Part shown: one piece after another, positions 1 through 8,470 of the stretch | Position numbering within the stretch: the first letter of the stretch is position 1 | Layout: every line of letters starts with the position of its first letter | Source of the DNA: Bacteroidota bacterium | GTDB lineage: Bacteria; Bacteroidota; Ignavibacteria; Ignavibacteriales; Ignavibacteriaceae | Length of the DNA: 64,000 nt | Reading direction: 5' to 3' | Assembly (NCBI GenBank): GCA_021815405.1 | Contig: JAKAGV010000002.1 | Span: 124,001 to 188,000 of the forward strand | Notes under the pieces: model-generated | What the model saw: only the letters and a program-made list of their open reading frames with translations | Told to the model about the DNA's origin: nothing | Database searches by the model: none | Made by a program: the position numbers and the translations under genes

Positions 1-2
1 AT

Positions 3-989
3 CCTTTAGTAAAGGAAAAATTGAGCGAAGAAAATTATAAAACCCTTTTAGAAGAAATTGAAATGCTCAATACTGCCGGCGAACAATTCGATTCTCAATC
101 TGTAATAGAAGGTACTCTTACTCCTGTCTTCTTCGGAAGTGCAGCCAACAATTTCGGAGTTCAGCTTCTCCTCGATGGATTTTTGAATTATGCAATTCCA
201 CCGGCACCGAGAAATAGTTCAGCCGGAATTGTTATTCCTGACGATGAGTTTTTTTCCGGATTTATTTTTAAGATCCAGGCAAACATGGATCCGAAACATA
301 GAGACAGAATTGCTTTCTTAAGAGTCTGTTCCGGTAAATTTACACGAGACATGCAGGCAACTCATACTGCTAGCGGTAAGAAACTGCGTCTTTCAAACTC
401 GCAAAAATTATTCGGACAGGATAGAGAAACAGTCGATGAGGCTTATCCGGGAGACATTGTAGGCTTTGTAGGCAATTCAAATTTTGGTATAGGCGATACG
501 ATAACTGAAAATCCTGATGTGGTTTATCATGAAATTCCGAAGTTCGCACCAGAACATTTTGTCTTCATGAATAATCCCAACCCATCCAACTATAAAAAAT
601 TTCGCGATGGTCTTGATCAGCTTTTGCAGGAAGGTGTAATTCAAGCATTCTATTTAAAAAATTCAGGGCAAAAAATTCCTCTTCTTGGCGCTGTTGGTCC
701 GCTTCAATTTGAAGTTGTTCAATATAGATTGGAAAGTGAGTATGGTGCTGAATCAAGACTAGAACAGACCAACTGGAAAGTGCTCAGATGGCTTAGCCCT
801 TCACTTGATGAAAATGAATTGGGAAAGATTGTACTCCCCGCCGGTGCAGCGTTAGCAAATGATTCTTCGGAAAGAAATGTTTTACTCTTGACTAGCGAAT
901 GGTCGTTAAACTATTTCAAAGAGAAATATCCCAAAATAGAGCTTTCGGATATTCCATTTGATCAAGTAGCAGTTGAAACAGAGAAATAA
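3..989 (+). CDS. prfC: Peptide chain release factor 3, C-terminal part (5' truncated by window edge)
   Basis: RF3 is the translational GTPase that removes RF1/RF2 from the ribosome after peptide release. The frame is open to the first base of the window, so the GTPase domain lies outside. What is visible is the end of the G domain (EGTLTPVFFGSAANNFGV), the beta-barrel domain II (KIQANMDPKHRDRIAFLRV, then KFTRDMQATH) and the domain III segment with GAVGPLQFEVVQYRLESEY, all characteristic of PrfC rather than EF-G. It is the only clear chromosomal gene here and lies outside the prophage. The first in-frame TTG at position 21 is not the real start. Confidence 0.95.
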   Translation, partial: PLVKEKLSEENYKTLLEEIEMLNTAGEQFDSQSVIEGTLTPVFFGSAANNFGVQLLLDGFLNYAIPPAPRNSSAGIVIPDDEFFSGFIFKIQANMDPKHRDRIAFLRVCSGKFTRDMQATHTASGKKLRLSNSQKLFGQDRETVDEAYPGDIVGFVGNSNFGIGDTITENPDVVYHEIPKFAPEHFVFMNNPNPSNYKKFRDGLDQLLQEGVIQAFYLKNSGQKIPLLGAVGPLQFEVVQYRLESEYGAESRLEQTNWKVLRWLSPSLDENELGKIVLPAGAALANDSSERNVLLLTSEWSLNYFKEKYPKIELSDIPFDQVAVETEK

Positions 990-1028
990 CTTCTAAACAA
1001 TCTCAAAATTCAATTGATATTATAAGTT

Positions 1029-1140
1029 CGCTCTAAAAAGCTAAAAAAAACGAAATGTCATTCCCACGAAAGTGAGAATCTATTCAATAATCAAAACGTT
1101 TTTGGATTCTTGTTTTCACGGGAATGACCTTTTTAGAGCG
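1029..1140. repeat. Imperfect palindromic intergenic repeat (MITE/REP-like)
   Basis: About 112 bp bounded by perfect 11-bp inverted ends (cgctctaaaaa / tttttagagcg). Nested inside is a second inverted pair, gtcattccc...gggaatgac, with flanking bases that also largely pair. It lies between prfC and the tRNA remnant, in chromosomal DNA. It has no coding content. It resembles the mobile palindromes common in intergenic DNA of many bacteria; the family is not identified. Confidence 0.6.
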
Positions 1141-1256
1141 GATCCATAAATGATTTTTTATTTTACTTGAACAACTAGACTTCCCTATTTCCTATCTGGA
1201 CGACTCCCTGCAATATATTTTTTTAATTTTATTTTCGCTCAGCTCACTCTTAAATG

Positions 1257-1286
1257 AAAAAAGCTCATCTTTTATGATGAGCTTTA
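1257..1286 (-). terminator. Rho-independent terminator of the tRNA-Asp gene
   Basis: Inverted repeat agctcatc / gatgagct around a 6-nt loop, followed on the minus strand by a run of Ts. It sits just past the 3' end of the tRNA remnant, as expected for the original tRNA-Asp transcription unit. Confidence 0.7.
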
Positions 1287-1287
1287 A

Positions 1288-1334
1288 GCGGGGCCGACGA
1301 GACTCGAACTCGCGACTTCCTGCGTGACAGGCAG
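1288..1334 (-). other. Displaced 3' half of tRNA-Asp(GUC): prophage attL
   Basis: On the minus strand this reads as an anticodon arm with loop CTGTCAC (anticodon GTC), a variable loop, a T arm with TTCGAGT, and the 3' acceptor strand CGGCCCC plus discriminator G. The 5' half (acceptor strand, D arm) is missing: the similarity stops inside the anticodon stem and is replaced by AT-rich prophage sequence. Tyrosine integrases commonly insert in the 3' half of tRNA genes, rebuild the tRNA at one end and leave a 3' fragment at the other. The orientation places the rebuilt tRNA and integrase at the far right end, outside the window. Confidence 0.8.
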
Positions 1335-1482
1335 ATATAATATATTAACATATTAAACTTTCTATAAGAAAATGAGCAAAATTAGCATCTTTTCTATAGA
1401 TATCGAATTATAGATAATTAAAAGCTTTGCCCATCGGTGCCCTAATTGTCGTTTTTCAGTGACATTTCAGTGACAGTAACAT

Positions 1483-1845
1483 TTATAATCTTCCGATGAA
1501 AAATCCCGCCGTTAATCCAGCGATAACGCCAACCCAAAACTTTACTCTGCTCCACCATGTTGGCTGCAAATCCTCATTCTCTTTTGTTAAAAGTTGAATA
1601 TCATTATCTTTATATTTCATTACCGAATCTGCATCCGTAAGCATCCTTTCATAAATCCCCATTTGTTCTTGCATTGCCGGCAGCTTCTGTTCTTTTAAAA
1701 AATTGTAGTCAACAAATACCTGCGTAATATATTTTAATTCTCCCTTGCTTATCTTAGCATAATTACTATCAATTGCCGTTACCTGGGCGGTACTTATAGT
1801 AATTAGTGATAACACTATCGATATCGTTAATATTACTAATTTCAT
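1483..1845 (-). CDS. Secreted/membrane protein, spanin-like partner (120 aa)
   Basis: The N-terminus is a hydrophobic signal peptide ending near ISTAQ. A helical, charged middle follows (QEQMGIYERML, LTKENEDLQ), then a C-terminal membrane helix (FWVGVIAGLTAGFFIGRL). No lipobox cysteine is visible. The gene starts inside the end of the upstream gene and overlaps it by 77 nt in another frame. That arrangement, plus the position at the end of the tail-fibre operon, recalls Rz/Rz1 spanin pairs that fuse inner and outer membranes at lysis. The assignment is inferred from architecture only; it could equally be an exported host-interaction factor. Confidence 0.45.
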   Translation of the reverse strand: MKLVILTISIVLSLITISTAQVTAIDSNYAKISKGELKYITQVFVDYNFLKEQKLPAMQEQMGIYERMLTDADSVMKYKDNDIQLLTKENEDLQPTWWSRVKFWVGVIAGLTAGFFIGRL

Positions 1846-2098
1846 TTTTTACCTCTTCCTTTTTCTGCTCCTGCTTTATAATATTATTATTAATAATCAT
1901 CAAAGTATCTTTTCTTGCAGTTTTTAATTCGTTGAACTTACTTATTATATTTTGATTATTATTTAACTGTATTTGTAGTAAATTTTCCTGCCCCTTATCT
2001 AGTTTTTTATTAAGATAAATGGTATATCCCGCCAATAGTAAGATAATAATTATTAAGATTCCAATCGGATTCTGAATCAAATCTTTTAATGTTTTCAT
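1769..2098 (-). CDS. Inner-membrane coiled-coil protein, i-spanin (Rz)-like (109 aa)
   Basis: One N-terminal transmembrane helix (PIGILIIIILLLAGYTIYL) is followed by a long polar helical region rich in N, K and E (KLDKGQENLLQIQLNNNQ...KQEQKKEEVKNEI). This is the layout of Rz-type inner-membrane spanins: N-in anchor with a periplasmic coiled coil. The 3' end overlaps the next gene, which has a signal peptide, in a different frame, as in Rz/Rz1. No holin or endolysin is adjacent; the lysozyme-domain protein is at 22.2-23.0 kb. The role is inferred from topology and gene order. Confidence 0.45.
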   Translation of the reverse strand: MKTLKDLIQNPIGILIIIILLLAGYTIYLNKKLDKGQENLLQIQLNNNQNIISKFNELKTARKDTLMIINNNIIKQEQKKEEVKNEISNINDIDSVITNYYKYRPGNGN

Positions 2099-2149
2099 TT
2101 ATTTGTCTTTTTCATATTTTATCTTTTGTTTGATTATGCTATCTTCCAT
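2099..2149 (-). CDS. Possible 16-residue leader peptide
   Basis: A short frame (MEDSIIKQKIKYEKDK) has an AAAGG ribosome-binding site 6 nt upstream. Its stop codon abuts the ATG of the following membrane protein (TAA/ATG). It could be a small translated leader or chance. The rest of 2150-2196 is AT-rich with nothing recognisable. Confidence 0.25.
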   Translation of the reverse strand: MEDSIIKQKIKYEKDK

Positions 2150-2196
2150 GTGCAACCTTTATTTATTTGTATAACTATTTTTTAGGATAAGTGTTT

Positions 2197-5100
2197 TTAA
2201 TTAATTTTTACCGAAAAACTTACGCAATAATTATTAAGATTATAGCCCCATAGTGACTTTGTTTGGTCGTTATCTCTTAATTGACCCCTTGCCCTATGAT
2301 AAGATTTCCCATCGCTTCCCATAAAGCGATCCGTATAAGCATAATAAAGCGTATTAGTACCGGCAGTAGGAGTTTTATTTAATATAATTGTAACCTCATC
2401 AACTCCAGTTATTAAAACACTCGAAATAGTAATTGTTGTGTCGGAACTATTCTTAAACTCAAATCCCCTATTATTATTTATACAAATTAATGATGTGTCC
2501 CAGTTTAAGGGGGTTACTGGCACATAAAATTTTACCTTAATGATTGAATCCACTCTTGTCTGGCTCAATGGTTCAAGTGGATGCCATTGCACATTCTCAT
2601 CTTCTGTTTGCTCATATACCTTCGCAAAATATTCTCCTAATCTTCTTGTGCCCTCCGCATTGAAATGTGCATAATCTCCATTAACTGTGTCGGGGGCAGT
2701 AATATCAAGCATATAAGTTGGTGTTACTAAAACGATACTATCATTTTGCGCAGATATTTGTGCATTTTTAATCGTCATATTAAAATCACTTGAAACTGTT
2801 GGAGCACCCCAAGAAATCTGCGATATAAACATTCTAATTATTTTAGTTTGGTGGGTGATGGTATCAATATCTAAATTATAATCATCAACCCATTCCTTCA
2901 AATTACTCGCATAATTTGTGTTATTAATTTGCGCATCTGATTCACCATGAATATTAAACAATGCTGCAACTTGATAATTCGTATGCAATGTATCTTGACA
3001 ATATATTTTAGATGCCTCGATTGCTTCAAGGCTCAAAGCATAGTTATTACCAGTGCCGTTTTTTTTCAAATATGAATATGGTTCACCTCCAGTTCCGGTA
3101 CTCATTGATATACTCTTATAGTTATTTACTTTGCCCCTCATTTTGTAGAAGTTAGTAATACCATCTGCCATATATACAGAGGGTGATATTGACCTTACAT
3201 CTCCTGATATTGACGCAAGCATTTGTGTTAGTGGAAAAACGCCATAAGTATCTGGCGAACTTCCAGTCTTTTGTATTTTCAAATTATTATATCTTGGAAG
3301 TGGAACATCAGAAGAAATCAATGCCGCAGCTTCAATCGAAGAAGCACCTCCCAATGAGTTGCTCTGCCCAATCGTAACAAGACCATAGGTAATAGTTGAA
3401 TCATAATTCAACGGTTTGGCGTAATTTGTACTCGACATAACCGCAGTGTCAGCACTATTAAGCATTGTTTGTATCTGCGTACTAAGATTGTAATAAGATA
3501 TAGAATTATTACTAAATGCAGTAGAATCAAATTGTGAATTAAAATATGGTAAAAGCGAATTAAAGTTAAGAAAAAAACTATCTCTTATCCTTTTACCAAA
3601 TACAATCATCCCTTGCGACATTAAACTTGTTAAAAGTGGAACTTTGTATAAATAAGCAGTCCCACCATTAGTGTTTTCATTTATTGCTGTATATGAACCG
3701 TTTGTTGATGATAATACAACAACATCATTAGAATCAATGCCCACTAAACTACCAGGCGCAATTTGCATATAACTTCCGGTTACTGATTCTTGCAAATACA
3801 TATATTTATTCCAGCTTAATGTTTTTGTCGCATAGTTCCATATAATATTCATTCTTATCCCGTTATTGTTATCTGCGTATATATTCGTATTTCGTGGCAA
3901 TGAATTTTTAATTGAGGCATTCGCCATATCCGTACTTTGAACTGTATTATCAGCGATCCAAGTCGATGTAACTGCTCCCGTCATGCTTGCTGAATTTATT
4001 TTTGATAGAGTTACGGAATTTGTTGCTATCGCATTCGAATCCACATAACTCAGTAAAACTCTGTTCAAGGATGGATAAAAGAAATAGAAATTATTTCCAC
4101 GTCTTAAACCAATTGAAATCATTCCATTGACAGATAAATTTTTACCAGTTAATCCGCCATAATCTATTAAATAGCCAGTTTGATTTCCAGCGCCACCTTG
4201 CGATACTGATTTCAAATCTTCATTTATAGCAACGAACCCAGTATCGGAAGCACTTAATACAACTAAATCAGCTGAAGTTAAAGTATTAATAGAACCGGTT
4301 GCAATCGTATAAGCGGCTTGATTTGGTGATACACAATATATATTACCATTCCAACTAAGAGTATTGGTTGAAGCATTCCATGTTATCGTTGTACCGCTTT
4401 CAGGATATACAATAAAATTTCTTCTTGGAAATGGTGCAACTGAATGATTAGTAATAATTGTATTTCCATTTGTAGCAATCCCAAAATCCCCACTTACCGG
4501 AACACTTGATAAAACCCCACTTCCGTTATATACATTAATATTCCCCGCAGTTGAATTTGTTATTTTAGATGGTGCAATAGAATTATCTAATGGATGGAAC
4601 GCTGTATCTTGTCCAAACAAAGTATCTGCTTCTAAATTCTTAGAATATTTTATATAAGTGCCGTAATTAGTCCAATTATAAATATCTAAGCCATTTACTT
4701 GTGTGGGTGTAATAAATTTCACAGTCGAATCAGAATACTTTGTATATTTACTATCACTAAATGTTCTTAATGCCGTTGTATCTTTTTTCAACTCATAAAA
4801 AGTTGCCATCTTTGTACTATCCACACTCAACGTAGAGTCTGGATTCTGCTTCAGCGTTACTCCATCGGGCAGTTTCCTTGCGCTGTAAGATTGTATTGCC
4901 TTAAACAAACTCAAAGAATCCACATACGTCGGCACGCCCAATGCATTCGTAATTATAACCTGTCCTGCCGCCCCGCTCTTTAATATTCCTAAAGGTGCGC
5001 TGTTTAATTGCGTAGTATCTATCGTCCCATAAACCGCACTATCAATAGTAGTCTTATTATAAAAATGTACCGGGCTAATTATCTGCAATTGCCCCAGCCT

Positions 5101-5247
5101 ATTTGCCTGAAGTGTATCTACGCTTTCTTTTCCTACATTCTTCAGCTGGTTATTCTTTGCGTCAATATTCCTATTAAACGGATAGTCCTGTCCATATACC
5201 TGCATTCCCGTAATTATCATTACTATTATTATAAATAGTCTTTTCAT
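2197..5247 (-). CDS. Tail-fibre-like protein with signal peptide and SASA/CE6-type carbohydrate esterase domain (1016 aa)
   Basis: Residues 1-20 form a signal peptide (cleavage near VYGQ). Residues 25-270 look like a fibre shaft (NNQLKNVG, LKSGAAGQVIITNALG). About 272-400 and 447-567 are a diverged tandem duplication; both copies start with PRRNF/PRNTN and contain W-N-x-x-T-x-T-L-S-W-N. Residues about 620-875 carry an SGNH-type esterase: GQSNS block I, NIHGESDA block III and DYAHFNAEG with the catalytic D..H. A beta-rich domain closes the protein. SASA/CE6 enzymes remove acetyl groups from surface glycans, which fits a receptor-processing fibre. The signal peptide is odd for a virion protein and suggests export to the lysogen surface. 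Confidence 0.7.
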   Translation of the reverse strand: MKRLFIIIVMIITGMQVYGQDYPFNRNIDAKNNQLKNVGKESVDTLQANRLGQLQIISPVHFYNKTTIDSAVYGTIDTTQLNSAPLGILKSGAAGQVIITNALGVPTYVDSLSLFKAIQSYSARKLPDGVTLKQNPDSTLSVDSTKMATFYELKKDTTALRTFSDSKYTKYSDSTVKFITPTQVNGLDIYNWTNYGTYIKYSKNLEADTLFGQDTAFHPLDNSIAPSKITNSTAGNINVYNGSGVLSSVPVSGDFGIATNGNTIITNHSVAPFPRRNFIVYPESGTTITWNASTNTLSWNGNIYCVSPNQAAYTIATGSINTLTSADLVVLSASDTGFVAINEDLKSVSQGGAGNQTGYLIDYGGLTGKNLSVNGMISIGLRRGNNFYFFYPSLNRVLLSYVDSNAIATNSVTLSKINSASMTGAVTSTWIADNTVQSTDMANASIKNSLPRNTNIYADNNNGIRMNIIWNYATKTLSWNKYMYLQESVTGSYMQIAPGSLVGIDSNDVVVLSSTNGSYTAINENTNGGTAYLYKVPLLTSLMSQGMIVFGKRIRDSFFLNFNSLLPYFNSQFDSTAFSNNSISYYNLSTQIQTMLNSADTAVMSSTNYAKPLNYDSTITYGLVTIGQSNSLGGASSIEAAALISSDVPLPRYNNLKIQKTGSSPDTYGVFPLTQMLASISGDVRSISPSVYMADGITNFYKMRGKVNNYKSISMSTGTGGEPYSYLKKNGTGNNYALSLEAIEASKIYCQDTLHTNYQVAALFNIHGESDAQINNTNYASNLKEWVDDYNLDIDTITHQTKIIRMFISQISWGAPTVSSDFNMTIKNAQISAQNDSIVLVTPTYMLDITAPDTVNGDYAHFNAEGTRRLGEYFAKVYEQTEDENVQWHPLEPLSQTRVDSIIKVKFYVPVTPLNWDTSLICINNNRGFEFKNSSDTTITISSVLITGVDEVTIILNKTPTAGTNTLYYAYTDRFMGSDGKSYHRARGQLRDNDQTKSLWGYNLNNYCVSFSVKIN

Positions 5248-5305
5248 ACTTTTATCTACCTTTTTATTTTTTTATCTACCTATTTTAAAAGAATTGTCTT
5301 TTTCG

Positions 5306-5818
5306 TTATCTAATTCCCTCAAACTCAAATTTTATAGTTCTTGCCCTATTTGATAAAGTCATAATCCTAACCTTACCTATGCACCCAGAATAAAATTTCC
5401 ATGTATAAGTTGTATCCGCCGGAATAATAATCATTGCGCAATTTGCTTCCTGTATTCCTGTATTAATATTAATTAACCCTATAGCATTTGTCGAATAATC
5501 CCCCTTGGTGTCTGCAAACTGGGCAACTGAAATAGTATCGTTTGAGGGTAAAGAATTTGTAACTGTAAGCCTTTCTATCCAGTATTGATATTGGAAATCC
5601 ACATAGTTTGTATCCAAATTAACCAAGGAATCTGCAAAAGGCATCCTTACTGGCAGCGTGCTGTCTATTATTTCTCCTCTATATCTCTGCGTGGTCCAAT
5701 CAAATCCCCCATTCCTTATCGCTCTATCCGTTGCCGTTGATGGCGGCGGATTACTGTTTTGTGCAAACATGCTTCCCGCTAGTATTAGTAATAAAAATAT
5801 CGATAATATTGTTTTCAT
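5306..5818 (-). CDS. Small secreted protein of the fibre operon (170 aa)
   Basis: I chose the ATG at 5818 because GAGGAAAGGG lies just upstream and the signal peptide then begins directly (MKTILSIFLLLILAGSMFAQ). The mature part is beta-rich with polar, Thr-rich strands (NGGFDWTTQRYRGEI, ADTTYTWKFYSGC) and ends in a basic EFEGIR. No family recognised. It lies between the esterase fibre and a fibre-region protein, so it may be an exported partner of the fibre or an accessory surface protein. A frame continues upstream to 5839, but without a good start. Confidence 0.6.
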   Translation of the reverse strand: MKTILSIFLLLILAGSMFAQNSNPPPSTATDRAIRNGGFDWTTQRYRGEIIDSTLPVRMPFADSLVNLDTNYVDFQYQYWIERLTVTNSLPSNDTISVAQFADTKGDYSTNAIGLININTGIQEANCAMIIIPADTTYTWKFYSGCIGKVRIMTLSNRARTIKFEFEGIR

Positions 5819-5835
5819 TTCGTATAACCCTTTCC

Positions 5836-6288
5836 TCAAAGTCTATTTAATATAATTGTACAATAATTCCCGCCATCCTGATAAGGATCCCCCGCGCCCC
5901 CCCTATACATCTTAATTATCATATTTCCGTTAGCGTCTACATTCGGATATGTGCCGTCCCCAAAATCTATCAGGCTGTCTTCTTCCTGCTCTTTCCTCAC
6001 TCTTATCTCCCAGGGCAAAGCCGCATAATTTGCTGCTTGCTGAAACGCCGGTACCGCTTTCTCGCCGCTGTATCCCTCGCAAACAATTCCTGTGTCTGCT
6101 CCGTCTATATTTACTTTTGATGCCCCTAACGCTCCGGGAGTTATCTTCACTACATTTGGATTACCCGAAATTCCTGTTAGTGGTACATGCTTAAAAGTAT
6201 ACGTCTCTACACTATCTATTAAGTTTTGTATAATGCTTGCATTTATAATTAGTCCGGCTTGTACCGGTGTCTTATCATTCGTTGGCAT
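5836..6288 (-). CDS. Tail fibre/tail tip protein of unknown family (150 aa)
   Basis: No signal peptide. The N-terminal part is helical (GLIINASIIQNLIDSVETYTF); the remainder is Gly/Asp-rich with short strands (FGDGTYPNVDANGNMIIKMYRGG). Gene order, directly after the baseplate/fibre gene and before the secreted fibre gene, suggests a fibre attachment or tip component. No catalytic motif seen. Confidence 0.5.
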   Translation of the reverse strand: MPTNDKTPVQAGLIINASIIQNLIDSVETYTFKHVPLTGISGNPNVVKITPGALGASKVNIDGADTGIVCEGYSGEKAVPAFQQAANYAALPWEIRVRKEQEEDSLIDFGDGTYPNVDANGNMIIKMYRGGAGDPYQDGGNYCTIILNRL

Positions 6289-6319
6289 TTTTTAATTTCC
6301 TTCTATCTTCTTAAAATTT

Positions 6320-7882
6320 TTATGACATTATTGTTAGCCATATGTGTCCCGTGCTCGTTCCTCCCGTAAAATCAAACTTATAGTAGTACCCCGGTGGAAC
6401 CGCAAACATAAAGCTGTCATCCGCATTCGACGCTGTTCTCTGCAGTAATACTTTCGTTGCGGATGTTCCCGGGAATGTATTATCCGTGCTAATTACTATC
6501 GATCCGGTTACACTTCCCGAGGGTGAATCCAGGTGTATCATTAAATGCACTAAAATTGTATTATTACCTGTGTTCTGATATACCGCATTCATAGTTGCCG
6601 TATCAGACTGGCTAATGCTCGCCGCCTGCATCAGTTTATTGTGCGTATGTAAAGTATCCGCGTTACTCGCCACTCCCGCCGTTATTGTTAATAAATTTGC
6701 TTTTACCGCCGTTGTCCCTTTTATATCACTTAAATTATCATGTGTATGTAAATGTAAAGCATCCGCATTGGCGCCGCCCGCTAGCGTGTATGCAATCGGG
6801 CCAAAAGCTAGATCACCTAACTTTAAACCCGCACTATTTACAATTATACTATTTACGCTAAATACCGTTTGACCTATTGCTGCGGTAAATCCTGCGTTCG
6901 GTGCAAACGTTACCCCCAATAATCTATCCGCTGCCTTAGATGTATATTTAAAACCTATAAGGGCTCCCTCATCCGGCCTTACATAAAATGTTGTAAAGTC
7001 TGCACTGTATGATGAGGGGAATTTCTCTCCATCTCCCGCCCCCATGATTAAACTTGTTGACGCATCCGTAATAGATTGTGTTAATTTCCCAAAAACTTCA
7101 TTTAGTGCATTATCAAATTTTAATTTTAATAAATTGTTCGTTCTTTGATCTGCAATATTCGTTATTACTCCCCCGCTTATTGTTATGGTTGCAAGTAAAT
7201 AATTTTTGCCTACTGGGAATGATGAGGTAGATAAAATAGAAAAATTAACAGTATTATACTGATAAATTATATTATCGCTTGCAGCTGCCGGGTTTCCCCC
7301 TGCGAACCAGCCTCCCGCCGAATATTGCAAACCGCTTGCATTAACATCAGTATAATTATTTACCAAAACTAGGTTAGTATCATCCGTTACTGATTGTATC
7401 GGATATACATTGCTTCCTATAATTAAACTTCGATTAGTTCCATATATCTTCGTAAATTCTGTGTTTGTTCCTACTACATCTTTACTTCCGTTCGTAACCT
7501 GTATTGTTCCCGCCTCATAGTTTGTAGCCGTATAATAAGCCCAAACATTATAATTTCCATCAGCTCCCGGTATAGCTATTGTCTGTACCGCAGCCAAATT
7601 GATTATCCGTGGATACCCTCCTAATCCTATTGCACCGTCCGGCGTATCTATAGCCTCTTGAAATATAGCCGTCCCCGGTTGTATAGTAATGTGTGTGGGA
7701 TCTGAATTCCCCACTAGCCAATCATTTACTAAATTGTTATTTGCGTCTCTGTCAATAGCTAATCCGTATTTGCTTATAATTGTATCTAGCGCAGATAATG
7801 AGTCATCATTCATAATCGCCTGCGCTCTCTCTAATTCTATATTGCCTAATTTTAAGTTTGCTTTATAATCTATCTTACTCAT
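6320..7882 (-). CDS. Baseplate-distal tail fibre/tail protein (520 aa)
   Basis: Begins with a helical anchor (SKIDYKANLKLGNIELERAQ) followed by beta-rich, Gly/Asn/Thr-rich sequence with a repeated collar-like element ALHLHTHDNLSDIKG and DTLHTHNKL. H-x-H motifs of this sort bind metal along trimeric fibres in many tail fibres and spikes. It lies immediately downstream of the gpI-like and J-like baseplate genes, the usual place of a fibre adaptor. The C-terminal 90 residues resemble a small beta-sandwich. Function inferred from position and composition. Confidence 0.6.
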   Translation of the reverse strand: MSKIDYKANLKLGNIELERAQAIMNDDSLSALDTIISKYGLAIDRDANNNLVNDWLVGNSDPTHITIQPGTAIFQEAIDTPDGAIGLGGYPRIINLAAVQTIAIPGADGNYNVWAYYTATNYEAGTIQVTNGSKDVVGTNTEFTKIYGTNRSLIIGSNVYPIQSVTDDTNLVLVNNYTDVNASGLQYSAGGWFAGGNPAAASDNIIYQYNTVNFSILSTSSFPVGKNYLLATITISGGVITNIADQRTNNLLKLKFDNALNEVFGKLTQSITDASTSLIMGAGDGEKFPSSYSADFTTFYVRPDEGALIGFKYTSKAADRLLGVTFAPNAGFTAAIGQTVFSVNSIIVNSAGLKLGDLAFGPIAYTLAGGANADALHLHTHDNLSDIKGTTAVKANLLTITAGVASNADTLHTHNKLMQAASISQSDTATMNAVYQNTGNNTILVHLMIHLDSPSGSVTGSIVISTDNTFPGTSATKVLLQRTASNADDSFMFAVPPGYYYKFDFTGGTSTGHIWLTIMS

Positions 7883-7891
7883 TTACTTTCC

Positions 7892-8470
7892 TTAATTAAC
7901 CGATATTATTGTTACATCAATCGGAATAAATCTTCTCTTTAATTCAGCTAAATGCAAATTCACGTCTTGCAGCGGTACAACTCCAAATTTCGCCTGTCCA
8001 AACTCTGCCGTTCCAAATAGTGCCTGTGTTGCCGTATATGATATTGCTATCGCCTTGTGCACGTCAACTATTGCCTGCGGATCCACTCCTATATATGTTT
8101 TATCCACTATTATTCCGCAATTATCGTTATCATATAAAGTAATACTCAAAGTAGGATCCCCGATAAAATCCCTTAAGTCATTTAATATCCCCGCTTCTGT
8201 TCCCCTCTGCATGTTTACTGTAAAAGCATTAATGATTTTTGTTTGAATATCTGCGTCTAAATCATCGCTATTATAAACCACCTGCAATAAATCTGCAATC
8301 TTTCTTAATCCTTTTCCTGTCCATGTAATATTAGGTAAGTTAAGGATGGCATTTAGCAATGCCGCATCTGAGCTGGATAATGCAGAATATAATCCATCAA
8401 GAATATCATTCTCCTGGATAAATGCCGGCGTATATTTCATCATTTTATTTTGTATATCTGCCGCCGTCAT
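7892..8470 (-). CDS. Baseplate wedge protein, gpI-like (192 aa)
   Basis: Follows the baseplate J gene with a 4-nt overlap, the canonical J-I order of P2-type baseplates. The N-terminal half is helical with YTPAFIQENDILDGLYSALSSSD; the middle holds MQRGTEAGILNDLRDFIGDPTL. The C-terminal half contains the repeated FGTAEFGQAKFG that is typical of tail protein I-like proteins in Bacteroidota phages. Likely bridges wedge and fibre. The family link is by order and general resemblance. Confidence 0.6.
   Translation of the reverse strand: MTAADIQNKMMKYTPAFIQENDILDGLYSALSSSDAALLNAILNLPNITWTGKGLRKIADLLQVVYNSDDLDADIQTKIINAFTVNMQRGTEAGILNDLRDFIGDPTLSITLYDNDNCGIIVDKTYIGVDPQAIVDVHKAIAISYTATQALFGTAEFGQAKFGVVPLQDVNLHLAELKRRFIPIDVTIISVN

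Noticed and set aside
1288..1337. Intact tRNA-Asp gene
   Set aside because: Only the anticodon arm, T arm and 3' acceptor strand are present; the 5' half is absent, so it is a remnant.
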